A stretch of 64,000 bases of DNA. It comes from Streptomyces sp. NBC_00554 (GTDB lineage Bacteria; Actinomycetota; Actinomycetes; Streptomycetales; Streptomycetaceae). The position numbers were made by a program, and so were the translations under genes. The notes below the pieces were generated by a model. That model did no database searches, was not told where the DNA came from, and was given only the letters and a program-made list of their open reading frames with translations. Each line of letters opens with the position of its first letter. Within the stretch, counting starts at the first letter, position 1. The stretch is from assembly GCF_041431135.1 (NCBI RefSeq), contig NZ_CP107799.1, forward strand, positions 7,626,001 through 7,690,000, given 5' to 3'. Below are positions 40,633 to 48,851 of this stretch, one piece after another.

Positions 40633-42123
40633 CTACACCGCCATGGGCCGGTCGTACGGTCCGATGGGCGCCGGCAGTCGCGAGTCGCCGCCCGTCAGCC
40701 TGCGGTCCACCGCGGCCGCCACCGCGCGGCCCTCGGCGATGGCCCACACGATGAGGGACTGGCCGCGGGCCGCGTCCCCGGCGGCGTACACCCCGGGGAC
40801 GTTGGTCGCGAACTCCGCGTCACGGGTGATCGTGCCGCGCGGATCGAGGGCGATCCCCAACTGGTCGATCAGGCCGTCGTGGCGGTCGGGCCCGGAGAAG
40901 CCGAGAGCGAGCAGCACCAGGTCGGCGGGGAGCGTCCGCGCGGAACCGGGGACCGGGCGGCGCCCGGCGTCCACCTCGACTAGGTGCAGCGAGCGCACAT
41001 GCCCGGCCGCGTCCCCGGTGAAGCGGAGCGTGGACGCCGCGAAGAGCCGCGCGTCCGCGTCCGCCGCGGGCGCCGTCTCCAGCGCACCGGCCTCCTCGTG
41101 CGCGGCCGAGAGCCGGTAGATCTTCGGATACGTCGGCCAGGGCTCGGCGTCCTCGTCGCGCTCCGCCTCCGGCTGCGCGTAGATGTCGAGCTGGGTCACG
41201 GACGCCGCGCCCTCACGCACGGCGGTCCCCAGACAGTCGGCGCCGGTGTCCCCGCCGCCGACGATGACGACATGCTTGCCGGCGGCGGACAGCGGAGACG
41301 TCTCCAGGTCGCCTTCGCACACCCGGTCGGCGAGCGGCAGGTACTCCATCGCCTGGTGAATACCTTGCAACTCCCGCCCTGGTACCGGTAGTTCACGCCA
41401 GGCAGTTGCACCGACGGCGAGGATCACGGCGTCGTAGCGCGCCCGCAGCTCCGCCGCCCCGATGTCCCGCCCGACCATCGTCGACGTACGGAACTTGGTT
41501 CCCTCCGCCCGCATTTGACCGAGTCGCCGGTCCAGGTGCCGCTTCTCCATCTTGAACGCGGGGATCCCGTACCGCATGAGCCCGCCGATCCGGTCGGCCC
41601 GCTCGTACACGGCGACGGTGTGCCCGGCCCGCGTCAACTGCTGTGCCGCGGCAAGCCCGGTGGGCCCCGACCCGATGACCGCGACGGTCCGCCCGGAGAG
41701 CCGGTCCGGCGGGCGGGGTGGCGTGAGACCGTCCGCCCAGGCGCGGTCGGCGATGGCGACCTCGACGTTCTTGATGGTGACCGCGGGCTGGTTGATCGCG
41801 AGCACGCAGCCCGCCTCGCACGGCGCGGGGCACAACCGCCCGGTGAACTCGGGGAAGTTGTTCGTCGCGTGCAGCCGGTCGCTCGCCGCCCGCCAGTCGT
41901 CCCGGGAGACGAGATCGTTCCACTCGGGGATCAGATTGCCCAGCGGACAGGCGTCGTGGCAGAACGGGATCCCGCAGTCCATGCAGCGGTCCGCCTGCCT
42001 GCTGATGATCGGCAACAGCGCCCCGGGGACGTACACCTCGTTCCAGTCCCGCACCCGTTCCCCGACGGGCCGACGCGGGTACTCCTCGCGCGGTGTCGTC
42101 ATGAATCCCTTGGGATCGGCCAT
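40633..42123 (-). CDS. gltD: glutamate synthase small (beta) subunit or homologue, without adjacent gltB
   Basis: 496-aa flavoprotein. The N-terminal Fe-S cysteines are in DRCMDCGIPFCHDACPLGN and GRLCPAPCEAGCVLAIN. The FAD-binding motif is VAVIGSGPTGLAAAQQLTRAG, and the NAD(P)H-binding motif is VVIVGGGDTGADCLG. The ending VYAAGDAARGQSLIVWAIAEG is standard for the GltD/pyridine-nucleotide oxidoreductase family. It would pass electrons from NADPH to GltB. No gltB lies on either side, so either GltB is elsewhere or this is a paralogue with another partner. ATG at 42123 with GGGAGA. Confidence 0.92.
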   Translation of the reverse strand: MADPKGFMTTPREEYPRRPVGERVRDWNEVYVPGALLPIISRQADRCMDCGIPFCHDACPLGNLIPEWNDLVSRDDWRAASDRLHATNNFPEFTGRLCPAPCEAGCVLAINQPAVTIKNVEVAIADRAWADGLTPPRPPDRLSGRTVAVIGSGPTGLAAAQQLTRAGHTVAVYERADRIGGLMRYGIPAFKMEKRHLDRRLGQMRAEGTKFRTSTMVGRDIGAAELRARYDAVILAVGATAWRELPVPGRELQGIHQAMEYLPLADRVCEGDLETSPLSAAGKHVVIVGGGDTGADCLGTAVREGAASVTQLDIYAQPEAERDEDAEPWPTYPKIYRLSAAHEEAGALETAPAADADARLFAASTLRFTGDAAGHVRSLHLVEVDAGRRPVPGSARTLPADLVLLALGFSGPDRHDGLIDQLGIALDPRGTITRDAEFATNVPGVYAAGDAARGQSLIVWAIAEGRAVAAAVDRRLTGGDSRLPAPIGPYDRPMAV

Positions 42124-42269
42124 GGCCGTCTCCCTTGCGTACGCGACGGGCACGGGGCCGCGCGGCCGTCGGACGTCTTCGGCCCACGGCCTTCGGGCGG
42201 CACTCCTTTCCCGCCACGATACGTCGCCTCCGTGGGCCCCGCCGCTCAGCTGAGGGCTCGGACGAAGAC

Positions 42270-42749
42270 TCAGGCGAGGGCAAGGACGTACGAGATCGAC
42301 GCGGCGGCCGCCGCGAACGTGCGCACGTGGTTCCACACCGTCCACTCGCGCACGTACGTGGGCCAGTACGCGGCGGCCTCCTGGCTCCCGGGGTCCATCT
42401 TGGCGAGCGCGTCGTTGCGCGGGACGTTCGCGGCGATGGTCACCCCGAAGCACCCGAACAGATACAGCGCGCTGCCCAGCAGCAGTTCCACCGTCCCCTC
42501 GTCCGGCCACAGCACGAACGTGACCACCGCGAGGACGGCGCACAGCAACGCCGACCCGATGAACGCCAGCATGAACGCCGGCCGCAGTACGACCACATTG
42601 ATCGACTTCATCGCGGCAACCCCCTGCGCGGGCGGCAACTCGGCGAGCGCCCGCATCACGAACGTCGAGAACCCGTAGAACACCCCGGCCACCAGCCCAC
42701 ACCCGAGCACACCCAGCAACGTCAGCACGAAGTACGGCCCATCGATCAT
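42270..42749 (-). CDS. DUF1772 (anthrone oxygenase-like) membrane protein
   Basis: 159-aa integral membrane protein with four helices: YFVLTLLGVLGCGLVAGVFY, then AFMLAFIGSALLCAVLAVVTF, LLLGSALYLFGCFGVTIAAN, and a last one near FAAAAASISYVLALA. The conserved NVPRNDALA motif between helices 3 and 4 and the segment W-x-HVR mark DUF1772. Some members are anthrone oxygenases, but most have unknown function. ATG at 42749 is chosen for GGGAG five bases upstream; 42785 is an alternative. Confidence 0.85.
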   Translation of the reverse strand: MIDGPYFVLTLLGVLGCGLVAGVFYGFSTFVMRALAELPPAQGVAAMKSINVVVLRPAFMLAFIGSALLCAVLAVVTFVLWPDEGTVELLLGSALYLFGCFGVTIAANVPRNDALAKMDPGSQEAAAYWPTYVREWTVWNHVRTFAAAAASISYVLALA

Positions 42750-42899
42750 GTCCACTCCCACATCGACCCCGAAGTCCATCACCACAAGTGAAAACCCGTA
42801 CGACGACGGTGACCATGCCTGAGCGGCGCGCGAACATACGCGAGTGTCCAGCCGACGGGACTCTCCGACGCCGGAGATCCTTCAGCCCGTCCCGAGCGT

Positions 42900-43004
42900 C
42901 TTCAGCCCGTCCGGCGTTTGAGGACGAGGCCGTTCAGGCCGACAGCGGGGGTCTGGGGGCGGCAGCCCCCAGGAACGGGACGGGCAGGGGCGGAGGGGGC
43001 GAAA
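42900..43004. repeat. copy 2 of the dispersed intergenic repeat
   Basis: TTCAGCCCGTCCGGCGTTTG, then GAGGACGAGG, a GGCCGTTCAGGCC centre, GGGGGTCTGGGGGCGGCAGC, CCCCAGGAACGGGACGGGCA and GGGGCGGAGGGGGCG. A truncated copy of the first block (TTCAGCCCGTCC, 42880-42891) precedes it. The element is on the same strand as copy 1. Confidence 0.8.
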
Positions 43005-43117
43005 ACCCGCTTCTACCTCGGCGTGGGTGAGACATCCGGTTGGGATGAGGCACCTGGTCGGGGATGAAGTGCCCGGGGACGAGACGCCCGCGCAAGCGAG
43101 GCGACCCCACGCCCTCG
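43005..43117. other. non-coding remainder of the 42750-43117 gap
   Basis: Apart from the repeat, the 368-bp gap contains no supported gene. It has loosely repeated GGGATGAgGcaCC-type words near 43042-43070. Confidence 0.4.
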
Positions 43118-43810
43118 TCACGACGACACCTCCCCAGCCCGCCACCCCCGCAATACGCCCTCCACCACCTCCGAGACCCGCCGCCGCGCCTCAAACCGAC
43201 CCACACCACTCATCAGCAACTGGTCATACCCCGTGTCCACGTGCCGCACGGCCGCCCCCACCGCCGAGACCACCGCGCCCTCGGACAACGCCCGGCCCGC
43301 GGCACTGCGCCCGACCCGCCCACTCCCACGCACCGACGCGTGCGCGGCGATGTCCCGAGCCCGGTCACCCGGACAGCCGGGAAACATCCGGAGGATCTCC
43401 CGCGCGAACGCCTCCGTGAACCGCAGATCCTCCGCCTCCCGCCGCCGAGCGTCCCGCGCCCGTCGCCGCCGCCGGGCTTCCGCATCCGCCAGGCACCGTT
43501 CCTCGGCCCGGGCGAGCGCCGCCTCCTCGACAAGCACGCCCTGCCGCTCGTACCGGCTCCTGCGCCGGTTGAACCGCACCACCACCGCCGACAGCGCACT
43601 CCCCTCCCGCGACCTCCGCGTCAGCGCGGTGTCGCCCCGCGGCAGGAACACCAGATGCCCGAGATCCGCGCAGTCCAGGCACCACGGCGCCCCCTCCTCC
43701 AGCACCAGCAGCGTGAGCGGCCCGGTCCGGCACGCGGCACACTGCCGCTTCTTGAGCGGCTGGACCACGAGAAGTCCAGTGCGGTGTACGGAAGTTGCGA
43801 TCGGTGCCAT
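43118..43810 (-). CDS. DUF2293 domain protein with zinc-finger-like cysteines
   Basis: 230-aa protein. The N-terminal part has four cysteines in two pairs, QCAACRTG and WCLDCADLG, typical of a small zinc ribbon. A charged Arg-rich helical linker follows (RRRRRARDARRREAEDLR). The DUF2293 domain is near residues 140-225: FAREILRMFPGCPGDRARDI, then GSGRVGRSAAGRALSEGAVV and VRHVDTGYDQLLMSG. Nucleic-acid binding is plausible but unproven. The ATG at 43810 is the best choice, though SD spacing is long. Divergent from the kinase-like gene. Confidence 0.78.
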   Translation of the reverse strand: MAPIATSVHRTGLLVVQPLKKRQCAACRTGPLTLLVLEEGAPWCLDCADLGHLVFLPRGDTALTRRSREGSALSAVVVRFNRRRSRYERQGVLVEEAALARAEERCLADAEARRRRRARDARRREAEDLRFTEAFAREILRMFPGCPGDRARDIAAHASVRGSGRVGRSAAGRALSEGAVVSAVGAAVRHVDTGYDQLLMSGVGRFEARRRVSEVVEGVLRGWRAGEVSS

Positions 43811-43998
43811 AAGCGTTTCATTCCCCCGTCCGACCCAGGATCTACGTCGAGGGCGAGCCGTCCCCGGGTAGCCACCGGATCCGCGCAACCCGGATGCCCC
43901 CTCCTCGACGCCACCCGCGCCTGAACTGCGACGCATCTCCCTCACCTCCTCGCCTCCCGCCCCACACGCCTACGAGAACGCGTCCTGATCGCGGCATC

Positions 43999-44640
43999 AT
44001 GGGCCCTGTGCGACTCGAAGCGATCACCTGGGAACGGCTCGGCGACCGTCTCGCCGAGCGGCTGCTCGACCTGAAACCGGACGACGGCAGCCCCTGGCCG
44101 CGCATCGCCTTCGACGGCGCCCCGGCCGCCCGCCCCGGCGACCTCGCGCACCGAGTCTCCGAGGCGCTCCGCATACGCGGCCGGTCCTCGCTGGTCGTCG
44201 GCACGGAGGGCTTCCTGCGCCCCTCGTCGCTGCGGCTCGAATACGGGCGCGAGGACGTGGATTCGTACTACGACGGCTGGTTCGACACCGGCGCGCTGTG
44301 GCGCGAGGTCTTCGGCCCCCTCGAACCCGGTGGTGACGGCCGTGTCCTGCCCGACCTCTGGGACCCGGCGACCGACCGCGCCACCCGCAGCCCGTACGTC
44401 CAACTCGCGCCCGGCAGCCCCCTGTTGCTGCACGGCCCCCTCCTCCTTCGCCACTGGTTCCCCTTCGACCTCAGCGTCCATGTGCTCCTTTCCCCGGGCG
44501 CACTCCGCCGCCGTACCCCCGAGGCCGAGCACTGGACCATCCCCGCCTTCGCGCGCTACGAGACCGAGGCGGACCCGGGCGCCACGGCCGATGTTCTGGT
44601 GCGCGCCGACGACCCGCGCCATCCGGCGTGGAACGGCTGA
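43999..44640 (+). CDS. uridine kinase-like protein
   Basis: 213-aa protein resembling streptomycete proteins called uridine kinase. The P-loop position is degenerate: RIAFDGAPAARPGDLAHRVS has a nearby strand and GAPAARPG rather than a clear GxxxxGK[ST]. The acceptor-like region VVGTEGFLRPSSLRLEYGRE follows, then DSYYDGWFDTGALWREVF. Without an invariant Lys, catalytic activity is uncertain, so uridine kinase is a family name rather than a demonstrated function. The ATG at 43999 is used; a GTG at 44008 is possible. Confidence 0.72.
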   Translation: MGPVRLEAITWERLGDRLAERLLDLKPDDGSPWPRIAFDGAPAARPGDLAHRVSEALRIRGRSSLVVGTEGFLRPSSLRLEYGREDVDSYYDGWFDTGALWREVFGPLEPGGDGRVLPDLWDPATDRATRSPYVQLAPGSPLLLHGPLLLRHWFPFDLSVHVLLSPGALRRRTPEAEHWTIPAFARYETEADPGATADVLVRADDPRHPAWNG

Positions 44641-44665
44641 TCTCGATCAGTTGTCCAAAACCCTT

Positions 44666-44685
44666 CTACATGCACGTGCATGTAG
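44666..44685. promoter_or_regulatory. 20-bp perfect palindrome ahead of the PPOX gene
   Basis: CTACATGCACGTGCATGTAG is its own reverse complement. It ends 14 bases before the PPOX ATG and overlaps a TAGTTA box (44683-44688) that could be a -10 hexamer. It probably is a repressor operator. Confidence 0.65.
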
Positions 44686-44699
44686 TTATGCTGCTGGTC

Positions 44700-45095
44700 A
44701 TGACGATCTCCTTCGGTGAATCGGCCCGCGCTCTCCTCGATGCCAAGAACTTCGCCAGCGTCGCCACCCTCGGTCCCGGCGGCGCTCCCCAGAACTCCGT
44801 GGTCTGGATAAAACGTGAGGGCGACACCGTGCTGTTCTCCTCCACCGCCGGACGCCAGAAGGTGCGCAACCTCCAGCGGGACCCCCGCATCAGCCTCTCG
44901 GTCTTCGACCTCGCCAACCCCTACACCTCCGTGGAGATCCGCGGCACCGCCGAGATCCTCCCCGACGACGCCAAGCGCCTCCCGTACGAGCTCTCGCACA
45001 AGTACCTCGGCATCGACCCGCCGGCGGAGAAGGACGACGAGGTCCGCGTGATCATCCGTGTCGTCCCGGAGAAGATCGTCGGCTTCTCCGCCTGA
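44700..45095 (+). CDS. PPOX-class (pyridoxamine 5'-phosphate oxidase-like/F420-dependent) protein
   Basis: 131-aa split-barrel flavin/F420-binding-fold protein. Visible features: SARALLDAKNFASVATLGPG, then GGAPQNSVVWIKREGDTVLF, FSSTAGRQKVRNLQRDPRIS and the cofactor-contact SVEIRGTAEILPD. These match PPOX-class F420-dependent or FMN enzymes common in actinobacteria. Substrate unknown. The ATG at 44700 has no SD; the close -10-like box at 44683 suggests a short or leaderless mRNA. An operator-like palindrome precedes it. Confidence 0.85.
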   Translation: MTISFGESARALLDAKNFASVATLGPGGAPQNSVVWIKREGDTVLFSSTAGRQKVRNLQRDPRISLSVFDLANPYTSVEIRGTAEILPDDAKRLPYELSHKYLGIDPPAEKDDEVRVIIRVVPEKIVGFSA

Positions 45096-45115
45096 TCCGG
45101 AACCGGGAAATCCGA

Positions 45116-45137
45116 CCCGGAACCGGGAACTTCCGGG
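45116..45137 (+). terminator. inverted-repeat terminator after the PPOX gene
   Basis: CCCGGAA (45116-45122) pairs with TTCCGGG (45131-45137). A direct repeat of CCGGAACCGGGAA (45097-45109 and 45117-45129) overlaps it. Confidence 0.5.
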
Positions 45138-45229
45138 TGCGTTTCTCCGGGCGCGCGGCGAGAATGTAGGGCGCCGGGACTAGCGGTGCGTTCGCGCCGC
45201 GCCGGCCGTCCGGCACCGGGAGGTACTTC

Positions 45230-45658
45230 ATGACCACCGCCGGAGACATCATGCACCGTGGTGCCCAGTGGATTCCCGCCCACGAGACCCTGGACCGCGC
45301 CGCCCAGCTGATGCGTGAGCTCAACGTGGGCGCCCTGCCCATCAGTGACGAGAACGAACGGCTATGCGGCATCCTCACGGACCGCGACATCGTGGTCGGG
45401 TGTGTGGCCATGGGTCACGACCCGGCACGGGTCACCGCGGGCGAGATGGCCCAGGGCACTCCGCGCTGGATCGACTCGGGCGCCGATGTCGGCGAGGTGC
45501 TTCAGGAGATGAAGGGGCACCAGATCCGCCGGCTTCCCGTGATCGAGAACAAGCGCCTGGTCGGCATGATCAGCGAGGCTGACCTGGCCCAGCACCTGAC
45601 GGACGAGCAGCTCGCCGCCTGGGTCGAGAGCGTCTACGCGAGGAGCGCGACGAGCTGA
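45230..45658 (+). CDS. CBS-domain pair protein
   Basis: 142-aa protein consisting of two CBS domains, the adenosyl-ligand-binding Bateman module. Domain 1 spans residues 6-63 (TAGDIMHRGAQWIPAHETLD and GALPISDENERLCGILTDRD). Domain 2 spans 73-128 (DVGEVLQEMKGHQIRRLPVI and ENKRLVGMISEADL). Stand-alone CBS proteins bind adenine nucleotides and act as energy sensors or regulators. The start at 45230 follows GGGAGG with ideal spacing. A GC-rich terminator-like sequence lies upstream. Confidence 0.93.
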   Translation: MTTAGDIMHRGAQWIPAHETLDRAAQLMRELNVGALPISDENERLCGILTDRDIVVGCVAMGHDPARVTAGEMAQGTPRWIDSGADVGEVLQEMKGHQIRRLPVIENKRLVGMISEADLAQHLTDEQLAAWVESVYARSATS

Positions 45659-45761
45659 CCTCGTCGATCTTCCCGATCCCGCCGACCGCACCGCGTCCCG
45701 TTCGTTCCCGAGTACGCCCCTTCGTCCGGTTGGCCGTGCCGGGCGAGAGGCGTCCCCGGTG

Positions 45762-46889
45762 TCACAGCCAGCCGTTGCGCCTGAATCCCCGGTACAGGAC
45801 GAGGCAGGCGACGGTGATCACGCTGATGACCAGCGGGTAGCCGAACCGCCAGTGAAGCTCCGGCATGTTGTCGAAGTTCATGCCGTACACCCCACAGACC
45901 ATCGTCGGCACGGCGATGACCGCCGCCCACGCCGTGATCTTCCGCATGTCCTCGTTCTGCGCGACTGTGACCTGTGCCAGATGCGCCTGCAGGATGGAAT
46001 TGAGCAACTCGTCGAAGGCGGCGATCTGCTCGGTGACCCGCATCAGATGGTCGGAGACGTCGCGGAAGTAGGCCTGTATCTCCGGGGGGACCACCCGTAT
46101 CGGCCGGGTGGTGAGCTCCTGGACCGGGCGGGCGAGCGGCACCACGGCCCGCTTCAGTTCAAGGAGTTCACGCTTGAGCTGGTAGATACGGCCCGCGTCG
46201 GCCCGTGCGCCGTTCTCGGCGAAGACGTCGGCCTCGACCTGGTCGATGTCCGCCTGGACCGAGTCCGTGACATTCACGTAGTCGTCGACCACATGGTCCG
46301 CGATCGCGTGCAGCACCGCGGCCGGCCCCTTGGAGAGCTGTTGGGGATCGGACTCCAGCTCCTCGCGCAGCGGGCCCAGTGACCCGTGCCTTCCGTGCCG
46401 CACCGTGATGACGAAGTCGGGCCCGACGAAGACCATGATCTCGCCGGTGTTCACGACCTCGCTGGTCGCTGTCAGTTCCTTGTGCTCGACGTAGCAGACG
46501 GTCTTGAACACCGCGAACAGCGTCTCGCCGTACCGTTCGAGCTTCGGGCGCTGGTGGGCTTCCACCGCGTCCTCGACGGCCAGGGGGTGAAGGTCGAAGA
46601 GGTCGGCGATGCCCGCGAACTCCCGGTCCGTCGGCTCGTGCAGCCCGAGCCAGACGAACCCGTCGCTCTTCTTGCGGACCCGCTCCACGGTGTCGACCAG
46701 ATCGCGGCCGCCGGGGACTCTGGCGCCGTCCTGGTAGGCCACGCAGTTCACTACCGCCGAACCCAGCGGGGACCGGGCGGGGTGGCTCAGGTCGACACGG
46801 GTGTGTCGCCGTGCCAGCCGCGCCACCTTGCGGAGGCCGCTGACCTTGTCGAGGCCCGCGACCTTCCGCAGATTCCCTGCCATGGACAT
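45762..46889 (-). CDS. corA: CorA-family magnesium/cobalt transporter
   Basis: 375-aa inner-membrane channel. A soluble N-terminal domain (about residues 40-290) ends in the long helix AFDELLNSILQAHLAQVTVA. It is followed by two transmembrane helices: AWAAVIAVPTMVCGVYGMNF, which contains the invariant GMN selectivity motif, and LVISVITVACLVLYRGFRRN. The loop DNMPELHW is typical. The first ~30 residues are a basic amphipathic extension. The ATG at 46889 has AAGGAG six bases upstream. Divergent from the methyltransferase gene. Confidence 0.95.
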   Translation of the reverse strand: MSMAGNLRKVAGLDKVSGLRKVARLARRHTRVDLSHPARSPLGSAVVNCVAYQDGARVPGGRDLVDTVERVRKKSDGFVWLGLHEPTDREFAGIADLFDLHPLAVEDAVEAHQRPKLERYGETLFAVFKTVCYVEHKELTATSEVVNTGEIMVFVGPDFVITVRHGRHGSLGPLREELESDPQQLSKGPAAVLHAIADHVVDDYVNVTDSVQADIDQVEADVFAENGARADAGRIYQLKRELLELKRAVVPLARPVQELTTRPIRVVPPEIQAYFRDVSDHLMRVTEQIAAFDELLNSILQAHLAQVTVAQNEDMRKITAWAAVIAVPTMVCGVYGMNFDNMPELHWRFGYPLVISVITVACLVLYRGFRRNGWL

Positions 46890-46980
46890 CTGGATCTCCT
46901 TGCGTGGATCCCCTCGCGCCGCACTTTGCGCCTTGGCGTGCCAGTTTGCCAGGCCGGTTCGCTCGCCGGGGAAGCCTGTG

Positions 46981-47000
46981 GGAACGGAGCATTCCGTTCC
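46981..47000. promoter_or_regulatory. inverted repeat in the corA/methyltransferase divergent region
   Basis: GGAACGGA-GCAT-TCCGTTCC is a perfect 8-bp inverted repeat with a 4-base centre, placed between divergent genes. It may be an operator; no regulator is identified. Confidence 0.45.
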
Positions 47001-47089
47001 GGTATGCCGATACGCCGGGCTGTGGGTGAGTGTCGCCAACGGGAGCGTCGGCGATTCCGGACAAGCGGTCCAACTGGGATGATCTCGCC

Positions 47090-47884
47090 ATGACGCGAAC
47101 CGACGGGTATCTCCTCGACAACCGACAGACCGAGGCGGGACAGCGCTTCGACGCCTTCGCCACTCTCTTCGACCCCACGACGTTCCGGCACCTCGAGCGC
47201 TTCGGCATCGGGTCCGGCTGGCGCTGCTGGGAGGTCGGCGCGGGCGGCACGTCCGTGGTGTCCTGGCTGGCCAAGAAGGTCGGCCCCACCGGACGGGTCG
47301 TCGCGACCGACATCGACACGTCGTTGGTGGCGCCCGCCGCCCGTCCGCCGGTCGAGGTACGCGTCCACGACGTGGGTGCCGAGGAGCCGCCGGGTGAGGG
47401 CTTCGACCTCGTGCACGCCCGGCTCGTGCTGGTTCATGTGCCGGACCGGGAGCGGGCGTTGCGGTCGATGATCAAGGCTCTGCGGCCCGGCGGCCGGCTC
47501 CTCGTCGAGGACGCCGACCCCGCCCTGCAGCCATTGCTCTGCCTCGACGAGTACGGCCCCGAGCAGCAGCTCGCGAACCGGCTGCGCCAGGGACTGCGCA
47601 GCCTTCTCGCGGAGCGCGGCGCCGATCTCGCGTACGGCCGAAAGCTCCCGCGGCTGCTCCGCGAGGCAGGGCTGCGCGGCGTGGAGGCCGACGCGTACTT
47701 CCCCGTCACTTCGCCCGCCTGCGCCGAGCTCGAATCCGCGACGATCCGTCAGATCCGGGACCAGCTCGTCACCGCGGGCCTCGCCACCCACGAGGAGATC
47801 GACCGCCACCTGGCCAATGTGGCCTCCGGTTCCCTGGACCTGGCGACGGCACCGATGATCTCGGCCTGGGGACGCAAGGGTTAG
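47090..47884 (+). CDS. class I SAM-dependent methyltransferase
   Basis: 264-aa methyltransferase. Motif I reads WRCWEVGAGGTSVVSWLAKK near residues 45-64. The next strand is VVATDIDTSLVA, motif II is FDLVHARLVLVHVP, and motif III is LRPGGRLLVEDADP. A helical C-terminal cap follows. The N-terminal YLLDNRQTEAGQRFDAFATLF is typical of a streptomycete small-molecule methyltransferase family. ATG at 47090 has only a weak SD. Substrate unknown. Confidence 0.85.
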   Translation: MTRTDGYLLDNRQTEAGQRFDAFATLFDPTTFRHLERFGIGSGWRCWEVGAGGTSVVSWLAKKVGPTGRVVATDIDTSLVAPAARPPVEVRVHDVGAEEPPGEGFDLVHARLVLVHVPDRERALRSMIKALRPGGRLLVEDADPALQPLLCLDEYGPEQQLANRLRQGLRSLLAERGADLAYGRKLPRLLREAGLRGVEADAYFPVTSPACAELESATIRQIRDQLVTAGLATHEEIDRHLANVASGSLDLATAPMISAWGRKG

Positions 47885-47912
47885 GAATGAGAAGGGAGTC
47901 GGCAAAGCGCGG

Positions 47913-48851
47913 TCACGCACTTGCCGGCGGTCTTCCTCCGACCCGTTCCACCGCCATCGCCCCCGCCCCGCACCCCTCCACCGCTGCCTCCTCGGGCTCC
48001 GCGCCCGAGAGCAGGGCGGCGAGGAACGCTCCGGTGAAGGCGTCGCCCGCGCCCGTGGTGTCGTGGGGTGTGGCGGGCGACGCCGGAACACGGGCGTGGA
48101 CGGCGCCCGCACGGGCCACCAGGGCTCCGTCGCCGCCCTGCTTGGCGACGACCAGGGGGACGTGGTGGCTCAACTTGGCCGCCGCGTCCGCCGGATCGGG
48201 CAGCCCCGTCAGCAGGAAGGCCTCGTCACGGCTGGGCAGCAGGATGTCGACGCCCTCGGCGAGTGCGAGGAAGCGGTCCACGCCCAGTTGCGTGAGGAAC
48301 CCTGCCGATGCCGGGTCCAGGCTCACCGATACGCCACGCGCGCGTGCCGACTCCAGCGCCACCGACACCAGCGCCCGCCCCGACTCGGAGAAGAGCAGGT
48401 AACCCGACAGATGCAGCCGCGCGACCCCGTCGAGCAACGCGGCCGACCAGTCGCCGGGTTCGAGCCGCAGCGCGGCTCCGCTGTCCGTGAGGAACGTGCG
48501 CTCCGCCGAGGCGCCCGCGTCCACCAGGCAGATGACCGTCCCCGTCGGCGCCTCCGGATCGACGACGAGAAGAGGACGTACTCCGCAAGCCGCCAGCTCA
48601 CGCTCGTGCCATACGGCCGCGTCCGCACCCACCCGTCCCAGCAACCGCACGTCCGCGCAGCCCCAGTACGCCGCCCAGCATGCGACGTTGGCGCCTGCCC
48701 CGCCCGGCAGGGTACGTATCGTGGCGGCGGTGTCGGTGCCCGTCGCGAGCGGGCCGCGGTGCCGGGCGACGACGTCGGTGACCACGTCACCGACGACGAG
48801 CAGCGCCCCCGTGCGCGCGCTCCCGGCAGCCGCGTGATGTCTGGCGCTCAC
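47913..48851 (-). CDS. PfkB-family carbohydrate kinase, probable pseudouridine kinase
   Basis: 312-aa ribokinase-fold kinase. PfkB signature 1 is TLPGGAGANVACWAAYWG near residue 48. The second signature is HDTTGAGDAFTGAFLAALLS near the C-terminus, with the catalytic Asp in GAGD. A glycine-rich LLVVGDVVTDVVAR starts the protein. Because it is coupled to the pseudouridine-5'-phosphate glycosidase gene through a GTGA overlap (48848-48851), I assign it as the pseudouridine kinase of that pathway. The name psuK is not certain from sequence alone. Confidence 0.85.
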   Translation of the reverse strand: MSARHHAAAGSARTGALLVVGDVVTDVVARHRGPLATGTDTAATIRTLPGGAGANVACWAAYWGCADVRLLGRVGADAAVWHERELAACGVRPLLVVDPEAPTGTVICLVDAGASAERTFLTDSGAALRLEPGDWSAALLDGVARLHLSGYLLFSESGRALVSVALESARARGVSVSLDPASAGFLTQLGVDRFLALAEGVDILLPSRDEAFLLTGLPDPADAAAKLSHHVPLVVAKQGGDGALVARAGAVHARVPASPATPHDTTGAGDAFTGAFLAALLSGAEPEEAAVEGCGAGAMAVERVGGRPPASA

